From SHVO01 sp041919675 (GTDB lineage: Bacteria > Pseudomonadota > Alphaproteobacteria > Rhodospirillales > Rhodospirillaceae), in NCBI GenBank assembly GCA_041919675.1, contig JAYRTJ010000091.1, forward strand, positions 1-13,879: DNA of 13,879 nucleotides, written 5' to 3'. A model generated the notes under the pieces. The model did not search any database. It was not told where the DNA came from and saw only the letters and a list, made by a program, of their open reading frames with translations. The stretch's first letter is position 1. Every line of letters starts with the position of its first letter. The translations under genes were made by a program, and so were the position numbers. Below, in pieces: positions 6,740-13,877 of the stretch.

Positions 6740-7480
6740 ATGGCCGGTGGCCTTGTTTCAATGCTGCGCTCGATCAAAGCGCGCGATCCCGCGGCGCGTT
6801 CGCTATTCGAAATCGCGCTGCTGTACCCCGGCCTGCGGGCGCTCGCGTTCTACCGGCTGGCCCATGTCCTGTGGGGCCTGCGCCTGTCGTTCCTCGCGCG
6901 CCTTGTCTCGGAAATCGGGCGCTGGCTGTCGGGCATCGAGATCCATCCGGGCGCCACGATCGGCAAGCGGTTCTTCATCGACCACGGCACCGGCGTCGTC
7001 ATCGGCGAGACCGCGATCATCGGCGATGACGTGACGATGTATCACGGCGTGACGCTGGGCGGGGTTTCCACGGCTCAAACCGGTCTGCGCCGTCACCCGG
7101 TTATCGAAGACAAAGTGATCATCGGCGCGGGCGCGCAGGTGCTGGGCGCGATCACCGTCGGCCACGGCGCGCGCGTGGGCGCCAACGCGGTCGCCGTGCG
7201 CGATGTGCCGCCGGGCGTCACGGTCGTCGGCATCCCCGCGCAGGAAGCCCTGCCGCGCGGCCCCGTGCAGGTCGACAGTTTCGTTCCGTACGGCTCATGC
7301 GACGACAAGGCCGATCCGACCACGCGCGCGATCACGGCCCTCTTGAACGAAGTCGAAGCCCTGCGCCGGCGTATCACCCAGGTGGAAAGCGAATTCCGCG
7401 AACCCTCGACCGCGAACCCCTGGCAATCCAACGAGCCGCGCCTCAAGAAAGTGCACGACGCGTCGGACCTTAGCGGCTGA
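6740..7480 (+). CDS. cysE: Serine O-acetyltransferase (CysE, short EpsC type)
   Basis: A 246-residue cytoplasmic enzyme that transfers acetyl from acetyl-CoA to L-serine, giving O-acetylserine for cysteine synthesis. A short helical N-terminus (to about residue 60) is followed by a left-handed beta-helix of hexapeptide repeats (about 66-165). Catalytic H82 lies in IDHGTGVVIGETA, and H119 in RRHPVIED matches the second conserved histidine. GIEIHPGA has Glu67 where the long E. coli enzyme has Asp, as is usual in the EpsC type. The last ~80 residues are polar with a likely coiled-coil stretch (NEVEALRRRITQVESEF), longer than the usual tail; such tails contact cysteine synthase or take part in cysteine feedback in relatives. 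GGAG lies 6 bp before the ATG. It is divergent from the DecR-like regulator. Confidence 0.94.
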   Translation: MAGGLVSMLRSIKARDPAARSLFEIALLYPGLRALAFYRLAHVLWGLRLSFLARLVSEIGRWLSGIEIHPGATIGKRFFIDHGTGVVIGETAIIGDDVTMYHGVTLGGVSTAQTGLRRHPVIEDKVIIGAGAQVLGAITVGHGARVGANAVAVRDVPPGVTVVGIPAQEALPRGPVQVDSFVPYGSCDDKADPTTRAITALLNEVEALRRRITQVESEFREPSTANPWQSNEPRLKKVHDASDLSG

Positions 7481-7490
7481 TTTTATTCTT

Positions 7491-7509
7491 CCCTCTGAAA
7501 GGGGGAGGG
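7491..7509. terminator. Weak hairpin in the cysE/rnk convergent gap
   Basis: CCCTC (7491-7495) can pair with GAGGG (7505-7509), or in a shifted register with GGGGG around a GAA loop. It sits between two convergent stop codons, where a bidirectional terminator would be expected, but neither strand has a proper T run after it. Confidence 0.2.
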
Positions 7510-7531
7510 CGAAAAAGAATGTGCCGGTCCG

Positions 7532-7921
7532 CTAAGCGCCCACCGGCTCCTCGATTTTCACGACCGCGAGCGTGCGTTCCTGCCCCCAGGGCATGGCGTA
7601 GGTAATGCGCTGCCCTTCCGCGAGGCCGATCAGGGCCGCGCCCACGGGCGTGAGCACCGACACCTTGCCCTCAGTGATATCGGCTTCGTGCGGCATGACC
7701 AATGTAATCAGCACCGGACCCGGCCGTGCGAGGTCGTGGTAGCGCACGCGCGCGCCGAGCCGCACAACGGGCTTGGACGTCTCGGGTACGACCTCGGCGC
7801 GCTCCAATTCGTGTTCGAGATAGCGGCCGACGGGGGTGTCGCCGGCAAGGTCGGCGAGTTTTGAAAGTTTCTCGAAATCGGCTCTCAGAACGGTCAAAGG
7901 CGGCTCGTAAGAAGCGAGCAT
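7532..7921 (-). CDS. rnk: Rnk-type regulator of nucleoside diphosphate kinase (GreA/GreB C-terminal-like)
   Basis: A 129-residue protein of the Rnk family: a short helical N-terminus (about 10-45) that is too short to be the Gre coiled coil, followed by the FKBP-like domain shared with GreA/GreB (about 50-125). Signature stretches are YLEHELERAEVVP, RLGARVRYHD, MPHEADITEGKVSVLTPVGA and ALIGLAEGQ. Rnk binds RNA polymerase and affects nucleoside diphosphate kinase levels in gamma-proteobacteria; in alphaproteobacteria the role is mostly assigned by homology. The start at 7921 has GGAGGA 6 bp upstream. A start 48 bp further out would add a Pro/Arg-rich stretch encoded by the ribosome binding site region and is rejected. 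Confidence 0.9.
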   Translation of the reverse strand: MLASYEPPLTVLRADFEKLSKLADLAGDTPVGRYLEHELERAEVVPETSKPVVRLGARVRYHDLARPGPVLITLVMPHEADITEGKVSVLTPVGAALIGLAEGQRITYAMPWGQERTLAVVKIEEPVGA

Positions 7922-7997
7922 GGAAAATCCTCCAAAAAAAGGGATCGGCCGGCGCGGTTGAGGCGCCAATATTATGATGTGGTGTGGAAAGGAGAGC

Positions 7998-8055
7998 GCC
8001 TAAGAAGCGGCGCTTTATGATGCGCGCCGGGCGGCGCGCGCGCAGCTTCTTAGGC
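7998..8055. repeat. Long stem-loop: 23-bp interrupted inverted repeat with an 8-nt bulge
   Basis: Bases 7998-8013 pair with 8040-8055 (GCCTAAGAAGC with GCTTCTTAGGC, one G/A mismatch, then GCGC with GCGC). Directly stacked on that, 8022-8028 (GCGCGCC) pairs perfectly with 8033-8039 (GGCGCGC) around the loop GGGC. The only unpaired left-side bases are TTTATGAT (8014-8021), with none opposite. This gives 22 paired positions in a 58-nt element. There is no T run after it on either strand. It may be a regulatory RNA fold in the antiporter (or rnk) leader, or a mobile palindromic repeat. Confidence 0.7.
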
Positions 8056-8058
8056 CCC

Positions 8059-8078
8059 GTCGCCTACGATGAGGCGAC
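8059..8078. repeat. Second hairpin, perfect 7-bp stem
   Basis: GTCGCCT (8059-8065) and AGGCGAC (8072-8078) with the loop ACGATG, starting 4 nt after the long stem-loop. The tight spacing suggests both belong to one folded leader. Confidence 0.5.
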
Positions 8079-8112
8079 CGGCGGTACCGTGGTCCAGGAA
8101 GTGCGCACAAAG

Positions 8113-8133
8113 GTTCATGCCCTGAACATGGGC
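8113..8133 (+). other. Two mutually exclusive small hairpins
   Basis: GTTCA (8113-8117) pairs with TGAAC (8123-8127); alternatively GCCC (8119-8122) pairs with GGGC (8130-8133). The two cannot form together. This lies about 100 nt before the antiporter start. Stems are short, so this may be chance. Confidence 0.25.
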
Positions 8134-8229
8134 CCTCCAGGCGGAAAGTCAACCCCGTGCGCTTGCGGATGACGCCGCGCCTCGAGATATACTGGCGTCC
8201 TTCGCGCCGTCCCTCGAACAGGATCTCCC

Positions 8230-10038
8230 ATGGAAACGCTTACCCAGGCCGCGGTGTTTTTCGGGGCGGCGGTCCTCGTGGTCCCGATTTTCCGCCGGCT
8301 GGGTCTGGGCGCGGTGCTGGGGTATCTCGCGGCCGGCGCGGCCATCGGCCCGTTCGGCCTGTCGCTGATCGCCGATGTGGAAGCGGCCGCCCACCTCGCC
8401 GAATTCGGCGTTGTGCTGTTGCTGTTCATCATCGGGCTCGAACTCAACCCCACGCGCCTGTGGACCATGCGCAGCATGGTGTTCGGGCTGGGCAGCGCGC
8501 AGGTGCTGGTGACGGGTGCGCTGCTGGCCGTCGCGGGCGTGTCTTTCGGCCTGGGCGCCGGAGCCGCCATTGTGATCGGCGTGGCGCTCGCCTTCTCCTC
8601 GACCGCCTTCGTGCTGCAAACGCTGGCCGAACGCGGCGAGCTGAAAGACCGCCACGGGCGCGCCGCCTTCGCGGTGCTGCTGTTCCAGGATATCGCGGCG
8701 ATCCCGCTCCTGGCCGCGGTGCCGTTCCTGGCCCCGGATCAGATCGAGCGCGACACGGCTTCGCTTTTGCTGGGAGCGGCGCGTGTCGCAGCGGTGCTGA
8801 CCGCGGTCGTCATCGGCGGCCATTTCCTCCTGCGGCCGGTCTTGCGCATCGTTGCGAGCACACGCATTCCCGAGCTCTTCACCGCCACCGCTCTGCTGAT
8901 CGTCAGCGGCACCGCCCTTCTGATGAATTCTGTCGGCATTTCGATGGCGCTCGGCGCGTTCCTGGCCGGCGTGCTGCTCGCCAACACCGAATACCGCCAT
9001 CAACTGGAAGCCGACATCGAGCCGTTCAAGGGTCTATTGCTCGGCCTCTTCTTCATGTCGGTGGGCATGGGCCTCAATCTCGGCCTGATGAAAGAGAATG
9101 CGCGCGATGTGGCGCTGCTGGTCGCCGGCCTGATGATCGTCAAAGGCGCCGTCCTGTTCGGCTCCGGGCGGATCTGGGACCTGAACAAAAAATCCGCGGG
9201 CGATTTCGCACTCGCCCTTCCGCAAGGCGGGGAATTCGCCTTCGTTATTTTCACCGCGGCGATCGGCGCCGGTTTGCTGACGCGCGATGTGCACGATCTT
9301 CTGGTCCTTGTGGTCAGCCTCTCCATCGCGGCCACGCCGCTGGCGCGCGTCGGTTACGACTGGCTGACACGCGGCTTAGTGCCCCCGGCGGACCCCAACT
9401 ACGACGTCGCACCGATCACGGACCATCCGGTGATCATCGCGGGCTTCGGACGCTTCGGACAGATTACCGGGCGCATCCTCGCGGCCAAGCGCATCCCGTT
9501 CATCGCGCTCGACGCCAGCGCCGAACAGGTGGATTTCGTGAAGCGCTTCGGTGCGGAAATCTATTATGGCGACGCGTCGAGGCTGGAGCTTCTGCGCGCC
9601 GCGCGGGCCGAGAGCGCGAAGATCCTGGTGCTGGCGATCGACGACGTTGAGGCGTCGTTGCGGACCGCCGAGACCGTCGCGCGGCACTTCCCGCACTTGC
9701 AAATCTATGCGCGCTCGCGCAACCGCCAGCACACGCACCGCCTGATGGATCTCGGCGTGCGCGTCCTTCGGCGCGAGACCTTCCTGTCGGCTTTGGACCT
9801 CACGAAAGAAGTTTTGCGCGGACTTGGGATCAGCGCCAAGGAGGCCGAGCGCACCGTGAAGACGTTCCAGGAGCACGATGAGCGCCGCCTGGCCGAACAT
9901 CACACGCACTACAACGACGAGGAAAAGATGCGCAGCCTGGCCAAGAGCGCGGCCAAGGAGCTGGAAGAAATGTTCATGCGCGATGCCGCCGAACAGGTGG
10001 CCGACGAGGGCAAGCCCGGCCGTACGCGCGCGGCCTGA
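8230..10038 (+). CDS. CPA2 monovalent cation:proton antiporter, KefB/KefC-like, with RCK N-domain
   Basis: A 602-residue inner-membrane protein. Residues about 1-385 form a Na+/H+-exchanger fold with roughly a dozen hydrophobic segments. Markers are FGVVLLLFIIGLELNP (59-74), the ion-path FQDIAAIPLL (152-161, Q153-D154) and LGAFLAGVLLANTEYRH (241-257). Residues about 399-515 are a cytosolic TrkA-N/RCK domain with the nucleotide-binding GFGRFGQ (405-411) and D428 after strand 2. The last ~80 residues are charged and helical (about 530-590), a likely coiled coil. The likely job is K+ (or Na+) efflux in exchange for H+, gated by nucleotide or, as in E. coli KefB/C, by glutathione adducts; the gating ligand cannot be told from sequence. 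No KefF/KefG-type oxidoreductase is beside it. AGGA precedes the ATG. Confidence 0.92.
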   Translation: METLTQAAVFFGAAVLVVPIFRRLGLGAVLGYLAAGAAIGPFGLSLIADVEAAAHLAEFGVVLLLFIIGLELNPTRLWTMRSMVFGLGSAQVLVTGALLAVAGVSFGLGAGAAIVIGVALAFSSTAFVLQTLAERGELKDRHGRAAFAVLLFQDIAAIPLLAAVPFLAPDQIERDTASLLLGAARVAAVLTAVVIGGHFLLRPVLRIVASTRIPELFTATALLIVSGTALLMNSVGISMALGAFLAGVLLANTEYRHQLEADIEPFKGLLLGLFFMSVGMGLNLGLMKENARDVALLVAGLMIVKGAVLFGSGRIWDLNKKSAGDFALALPQGGEFAFVIFTAAIGAGLLTRDVHDLLVLVVSLSIAATPLARVGYDWLTRGLVPPADPNYDVAPITDHPVIIAGFGRFGQITGRILAAKRIPFIALDASAEQVDFVKRFGAEIYYGDASRLELLRAARAESAKILVLAIDDVEASLRTAETVARHFPHLQIYARSRNRQHTHRLMDLGVRVLRRETFLSALDLTKEVLRGLGISAKEAERTVKTFQEHDERRLAEHHTHYNDEEKMRSLAKSAAKELEEMFMRDAAEQVADEGKPGRTRAA

Positions 10039-10184
10039 CCGGAAAAATCGGCTGCCCGGGGCGCGCGCGGCGGAAATTCCTCCCGTGGAGGCCCGTCGCA
10101 ATTGGGGTTTGCTTGACTGAACCTTGAAGATTGCCTACGGCGTCAGGCACGAAATCCAAGGCCTATGATCACAAGCGGGGACCC
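10039..10184 (+). promoter_or_regulatory. Leader region of the CoA-binding/sulfhydrylase gene
   Basis: A 146-bp gap. CCTCC-CGT-GGAGG (10079-10091) is a small perfect hairpin without a T run, perhaps a poor terminator for the antiporter. TTGACT (10113-10118) is a -35-like element with TACGGC 17 bp on, a weak promoter. I looked for a SAM-II-type riboswitch here and did not find its conserved core. Confidence 0.3.
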
Positions 10185-11987
10185 ATGACCGAGCCTCTGA
10201 ATTACAGCGACGACTTCCTGCGTTCGATCCTGCAGAAAGTGCGCACCATCGCCATGGTCGGCGCTTCTTCGCATTGGAACCGTCCCAGCTATTTCGTCGC
10301 GAAATACCTGAAGGCCAAGGGCTACCGCGTCATTCCGGTCAATCCCCAGACCGCCGGTCAGGACCTTTTGGGCGAGAAAGTCTACGCCTCGTTGAAAGAC
10401 ATTCCGGACAAGGTCGATATGGTCGATGTTTTCCGCGCTTCCGAATACACCCCGGGCATTGTCGATGAAGCCGTCGCCATCGGCGCCAAGGTGGTATGGA
10501 TGCAGCTGGGCGTGCGCAACGACGAGGCCGCCCAAAAAGGCGAAGCCGCCGGCCTTACCGTCATCATGAACCGCTGCCCGAAAATCGAATTCAGCCGCCT
10601 GGCGGGCGAATTGTCCTGGAGCGGGGTGAACTCGCGCCTGATCTCGAACCGCGCGCCCGCGGCGCCGACGGCGGGCGCCGTACGCGGCGCGCCGCGCCCC
10701 GTGGCGGCCGGCGACTACGGTTTCGAAACCCGTGCCGTGCATTCGGGCGCCATGCCCGACCCCGTGACCGGCGCGCGCATCACGCCGATCTATCAGACCG
10801 CGTCGTACGTGTTCAAAGACGTCGATCACGCCGCGTCGCTCTTCAATCTCCATGACTTCGGCTATCTCTACACCCGTGTCTCCAATCCGACGGTGTCGGT
10901 GCTGGAAGAGCGGTTGGCGAGCTTAGAGGGCGGGCGCGCGGCCGTTGCGACGGCCTCGGGTCACGCCGCGCAATTCATCACCTTCTTCACGCTGCTTTCG
11001 CCGGGCGACGAATTCGTCGCCTCGCGCAATCTTTACGGCGGCTCGCTCACCCAATTCGGCCTCTCGTTCAAGAAGCTGGGCTGGACCTGTCACTTCGTCG
11101 ATCCCAACGATCCGGAGAATTTCCGCAAGGCGCTGACCCCGAAGTGCAAGGCGATCTTCATCGAAAGCCTGGCGAACCCCGGCGGGATCGTGCTCGACAT
11201 CGAGGCGATCGCGAATATCGCACATGAGGCCGGCATTCCGCTCATCGTGGACAACACGCTGGCGACACCGTTCCTCTGCCAGCCCTTCTCCTTCGGCGCC
11301 GATATCGTGCTTCACTCGACAACCAAGTTTCTGGCGGGACACGGCAACTCGCTGGGCGGCGTATTGATCGAATCGGGGCGTTTTGACTGGGCGCAAGGCA
11401 ACAAGTTCCCATCGCTGACCGATCCGGAGCCCGCCTATCACGGTCTCAAGTTCTATGAGAATTTCGGCGACTTCGCCTTCACCACGAAGGCGCGCGCGGT
11501 GGCGCTGCGCGATTTCGGCCCCGCCCAGGCGCCCATGAACGCGTTCCTGACGATCATGGGCATCGAGACTCTGGCGCTGCGCATGGAGCGCCATGTGAAG
11601 AACGCGCAAGTCGTCGCCGAATTCCTGGAAAAACATCCGAAGGTGGCGTGGGTGTCCTACGCGGGGCTTCCCGGCAACACGTACTACGCGCTGGGCCGGA
11701 AATATCTGCGCCGCGGCGCCGGCGCCGTCATGACGTTCGGCCTCAAGGGCGGTTTCGAAGCCGGATCGAAGCTGGTGGAATCGGTGCGCCTGTTTTCGCA
11801 CCTCGCCAACATCGGCGATACGCGCAGCCTGATCCTGCACCCCGCCTCCACCACGCACCGCCAACTCACGGCCGAGCAGCAGGTCGCCGCCGGCGCGGGA
11901 CCGGACGTCGTGCGTTTATCGGTGGGCATTGAAAGCGCCGAGGATCTCGTGGGCGATCTCGACCAGGCGCTGGCGCTGGTCGGCTAA
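10185..11987 (+). CDS. metY: Fusion of CoA-binding (YccU-like) domain and O-acetylhomoserine sulfhydrylase
   Basis: A 600-residue cytoplasmic protein with two complete parts. Residues 1-153 are a Rossmann-type CoA-binding domain (TIAMVGAS at 21-28, RPSYFVAKYLKAKGYRVIPVNP, and NRCPKIEFSRLAGEL with C131). An Ala/Pro/Arg linker spans about 154-177. Residues 178-600 form a full-length PLP enzyme of the Cys/Met metabolism class: YGFETRAVHSG, the PLP-phosphate region YTRVSNPT, D356 under the pyridine ring in IVDNTLATP, and Schiff-base K381 in HSTTKFLAGHG. The enzyme half makes homocysteine from O-acetylhomoserine and sulfide. The frame is open throughout with no stop at the junction. ATG 10185 matches usual CoA-binding-protein starts; an in-frame TTG at 10131 is less likely. 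The two domains are commonly separate proteins. The stop overlaps the convergent receiver gene by 4 nt. Confidence 0.93.
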   Translation: MTEPLNYSDDFLRSILQKVRTIAMVGASSHWNRPSYFVAKYLKAKGYRVIPVNPQTAGQDLLGEKVYASLKDIPDKVDMVDVFRASEYTPGIVDEAVAIGAKVVWMQLGVRNDEAAQKGEAAGLTVIMNRCPKIEFSRLAGELSWSGVNSRLISNRAPAAPTAGAVRGAPRPVAAGDYGFETRAVHSGAMPDPVTGARITPIYQTASYVFKDVDHAASLFNLHDFGYLYTRVSNPTVSVLEERLASLEGGRAAVATASGHAAQFITFFTLLSPGDEFVASRNLYGGSLTQFGLSFKKLGWTCHFVDPNDPENFRKALTPKCKAIFIESLANPGGIVLDIEAIANIAHEAGIPLIVDNTLATPFLCQPFSFGADIVLHSTTKFLAGHGNSLGGVLIESGRFDWAQGNKFPSLTDPEPAYHGLKFYENFGDFAFTTKARAVALRDFGPAQAPMNAFLTIMGIETLALRMERHVKNAQVVAEFLEKHPKVAWVSYAGLPGNTYYALGRKYLRRGAGAVMTFGLKGGFEAGSKLVESVRLFSHLANIGDTRSLILHPASTTHRQLTAEQQVAAGAGPDVVRLSVGIESAEDLVGDLDQALALVG

Positions 11988-12367
11988 CAGCCTCGCGCGC
12001 CGAGGGCCGCGCGCACCGCGCCCTCGAGCTGGGCGAGAGTCAGGGGCTTTTGCAGCACCTGATAATCGGCCCAGGCGCCGCTCAGGCCGTCGCGACCGTA
12101 GCCGGTGATGAACAGGATCGGCACGCGGGCTTGAGTCAATTTTTCGGCCAGGGGGAAGATCGCCTCGCCTCCCAGATTGACGTCGAGCACGGCGAGCCCC
12201 GGCGTCTTTTCGTTCGCAAGCCTGAAGCCGCCTTCGAGGCGGTTGGCGTGGCGCACGGAACCCGCGCCCAGCTCAAGCAGCATGTCCTCGATCAGGAACG
12301 AGACGAGACTTTCGTCCTCCACCAGGAGGACATCGACGCCCTGAAGTTCCGCCAGTGTACCAGTCAT
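11984..12367 (-). CDS. Single-domain response regulator (receiver only)
   Basis: A 127-residue CheY-like receiver without an output domain. The acidic pocket is E17-D18 (LLVEDES), the phospho-acceptor is D62 (AVLDVNLGG), T88 lies in FITGYG, and K107 in LQKPLT. The FITGYGRDGL stretch resembles the FATGY-type motif common in receivers that work with HWE/HisKA_2 kinases. It begins 16 bp after the stop of the upstream kinase gene with no good ribosome binding site, so translational coupling within a kinase-receiver operon is likely. A longer open frame to 12568 would run back inside the kinase gene and is rejected. Output must pass by protein interaction or phosphotransfer to an unseen partner. 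Confidence 0.9.
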   Translation of the reverse strand: MTGTLAELQGVDVLLVEDESLVSFLIEDMLLELGAGSVRHANRLEGGFRLANEKTPGLAVLDVNLGGEAIFPLAEKLTQARVPILFITGYGRDGLSGAWADYQVLQKPLTLAQLEGAVRAALGARGC

Positions 12368-12383
12368 ATGCGGGTTCGCGGTC

Positions 12384-13877
12384 CTAGAGCGGAATTTCAA
12401 TGGTGCAGGTAAAACCTTCCGGCGGATAGGCCGAGGCGTAAGTTCCCTTGAGCTCGGCGTTAACCGCACGTTCGATGAAGCGCGTGCCGTAACCCAACTT
12501 TCCGGGCGGATGCGCAACCGGACCGCCGCTTTCGCGCCAGTCGATCCGCAAGCGATCCGGCGCGGCATACGACCACAGCAGGTGCAAACTGCCCGCGCCG
12601 GCCGACAACGCGCCGTATTTCACGGCGTTCGTGGCCAGCTCGTTGAGGATCATCGCCACCGGGATCGCGATGCGCGGGACGAGAATCACTTCGGGGCCTT
12701 CCAAGTGCAGCCGCTCGCGCGTGCCGTAAGGTTCAACCACGGACCGCGCGATGTCGGCGAGAACCGCGCTTTCCCATTTCTGGTTACTGAGGATGTTGTG
12801 GGCGCTGGAGAGCGCAAGCAGGCGCGATTCCGCGGCCCTGCGATACGCCGCGGTCTCGGGAATATCGGGAAGACCGCGCGCGACGATGCCTTGCACGGCG
12901 CTCAGCGTATTCTTCACGCGGTGATTGAGCTCGTTCATCAGCAGCGAACGGTTGCTCTCGGCGCGCACGAGCTGGGTGGCGAGTTTACTGGCGAAGAGAA
13001 GTCCCACCAGCAGCATGAAAGCGCCGGTCGCGACCGTCAGGGCGAGGGAATCGCGCGCGGGGCGGTCCAGGCTTGCTTCGGGTATGCCGATCACGAGCGC
13101 CCAGCCGGTTTCCTCCGACCGCGTAAAGGCCGCAAGGACCGGTTCGCCCTCGAGGGACCGGGCGGGTGCGAGGCCGCTGCCGCCCTTGGCGACTTCGGTC
13201 TTGAGATGGCTGGGCGCCGACGTGATCTGGTTCCGTTCAAGGCGCGGCTGGCGCGCGATATGGTGGCCGGAGGCGTCATACAGCGAAACCACCCAACTCT
13301 CGGGCAGCGCGAGGCGGCGCAGAATCTCGAAATAGATATCGCGCGGCGGGCTGTAACCGACAACGTAGGCCACCTCGCCATCGCGCATGACCGGCACATT
13401 CACCGTGAAGGTCGGTTCGTTGGTGATCCCGCCCACGTAAATGTCGGAGACGGCGGGTTTCCTGGTCTTCATCACCACGTCGTAAGCATCGCGGTTGACC
13501 CACGGCGCCAGGAGCCCGCGCCGCCGGCTGTTGAAGACGTGATTGCCGTTCGCGTCGCTGATGGCGACCACATACCCCGAGCGGACCTGAATGAAGCGAT
13601 CGGCATCGTCGCGGAATTCCTCGAACTCGCCCTCGGCGAGCTCGGGTTCAAGCGCGAGGATCTGCAGCGCGGAAAGTTGGTTCTGCAGTTCGCGGTCGAC
13701 CGCCGCCATACCGCTTTTCGTGATCTGCAAGACACGGTCCGCAGCTTCATTGCGCGTCCGCTCATATCCGCTGTAGACGATAAAGCCTGCCAACACCAGG
13801 ACCGGCAGGACGGTGCCGGCCACCAGAAGCGCGAGGCGCACGTGAAGCGAAACCGAGCGCGCTCCGGGCATGGGCAC
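12384..13877 (-). CDS. Membrane HWE-type sensor histidine kinase (start uncertain at window edge)
   Basis: About 497 residues. TM1 spans roughly 13-36, followed by a periplasmic Cache-type sensor (about 37-275; for example VSDIYVGGITNEPTFTVNVP and the W-V-V-S-L-Y-D-A-S-G strand), then TM2 near 278-298. The kinase core has H319 in NELNHRVKNTLSAVQGI, an N box ILNELATNAVKYGA (411-424) and the G1 tryptophan-x-glutamate IDWRESGGP (W447, E449). The NELNHRVKNTL and W-x-E pair defines the HWE family. A glycine loop GKLGYGTRFIE follows. Possible starts are GTG 13877 and ATG 13871, and one further out beyond the window cannot be excluded; the TM helix just after suggests the protein is essentially complete. 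It heads an operon with the receiver gene. The ligand is unknown; Cache sensors often bind small organic acids or amino acids. Confidence 0.92.
   Translation of the reverse strand: MPMPGARSVSLHVRLALLVAGTVLPVLVLAGFIVYSGYERTRNEAADRVLQITKSGMAAVDRELQNQLSALQILALEPELAEGEFEEFRDDADRFIQVRSGYVVAISDANGNHVFNSRRRGLLAPWVNRDAYDVVMKTRKPAVSDIYVGGITNEPTFTVNVPVMRDGEVAYVVGYSPPRDIYFEILRRLALPESWVVSLYDASGHHIARQPRLERNQITSAPSHLKTEVAKGGSGLAPARSLEGEPVLAAFTRSEETGWALVIGIPEASLDRPARDSLALTVATGAFMLLVGLLFASKLATQLVRAESNRSLLMNELNHRVKNTLSAVQGIVARGLPDIPETAAYRRAAESRLLALSSAHNILSNQKWESAVLADIARSVVEPYGTRERLHLEGPEVILVPRIAIPVAMILNELATNAVKYGALSAGAGSLHLLWSYAAPDRLRIDWRESGGPVAHPPGKLGYGTRFIERAVNAELKGTYASAYPPEGFTCTIEIPL

Larger units (their letters stand above)
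7922..8229. promoter_or_regulatory. 308-bp divergent gap, rnk/antiporter, with structured repeats
   Basis: No credible gene is present. The AT-rich stretch 7968-7978 (AATATTATGAT) is the only promoter-like -10 region and could serve either direction. It is followed towards the antiporter by three successive inverted repeats, listed separately. GGTACC (8091 region) and GTGCGCAC (8101-8108) are further short palindromes. AGGA lies 7 bp before the antiporter ATG at 8230. Confidence 0.5.

Noticed and set aside
6610..7029. 139-codon frame overlapping the start of cysE
   Set aside because: No family resemblance after the overlap with cysE, where it is an out-of-frame shadow.
7984..8172. Possible 62-codon gene in the rnk/antiporter gap
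   Set aside because: No good start signal, very basic unstructured translation, and it runs through the inverted repeats; the repeats explain the sequence better.
8149..9003. Long minus-strand open frame opposite the antiporter start
   Set aside because: Composition is Gln/Arg/His/Gly repeats typical of the antisense of a hydrophobic GC-rich gene; the plus-strand antiporter has clear motifs.
10039..10184. SAM-II or other methionine-pathway riboswitch before the sulfhydrylase
   Set aside because: The TTGACTGAACC stretch drew attention, but the conserved SAM-II core and pseudoknot bases are not present.
12368..12568. N-terminal extension of the receiver gene back to 12568
   Set aside because: It lies inside the 3' end of the kinase gene in another frame and adds no receiver-domain sequence; the ATG at 12367 directly precedes the receiver fold.
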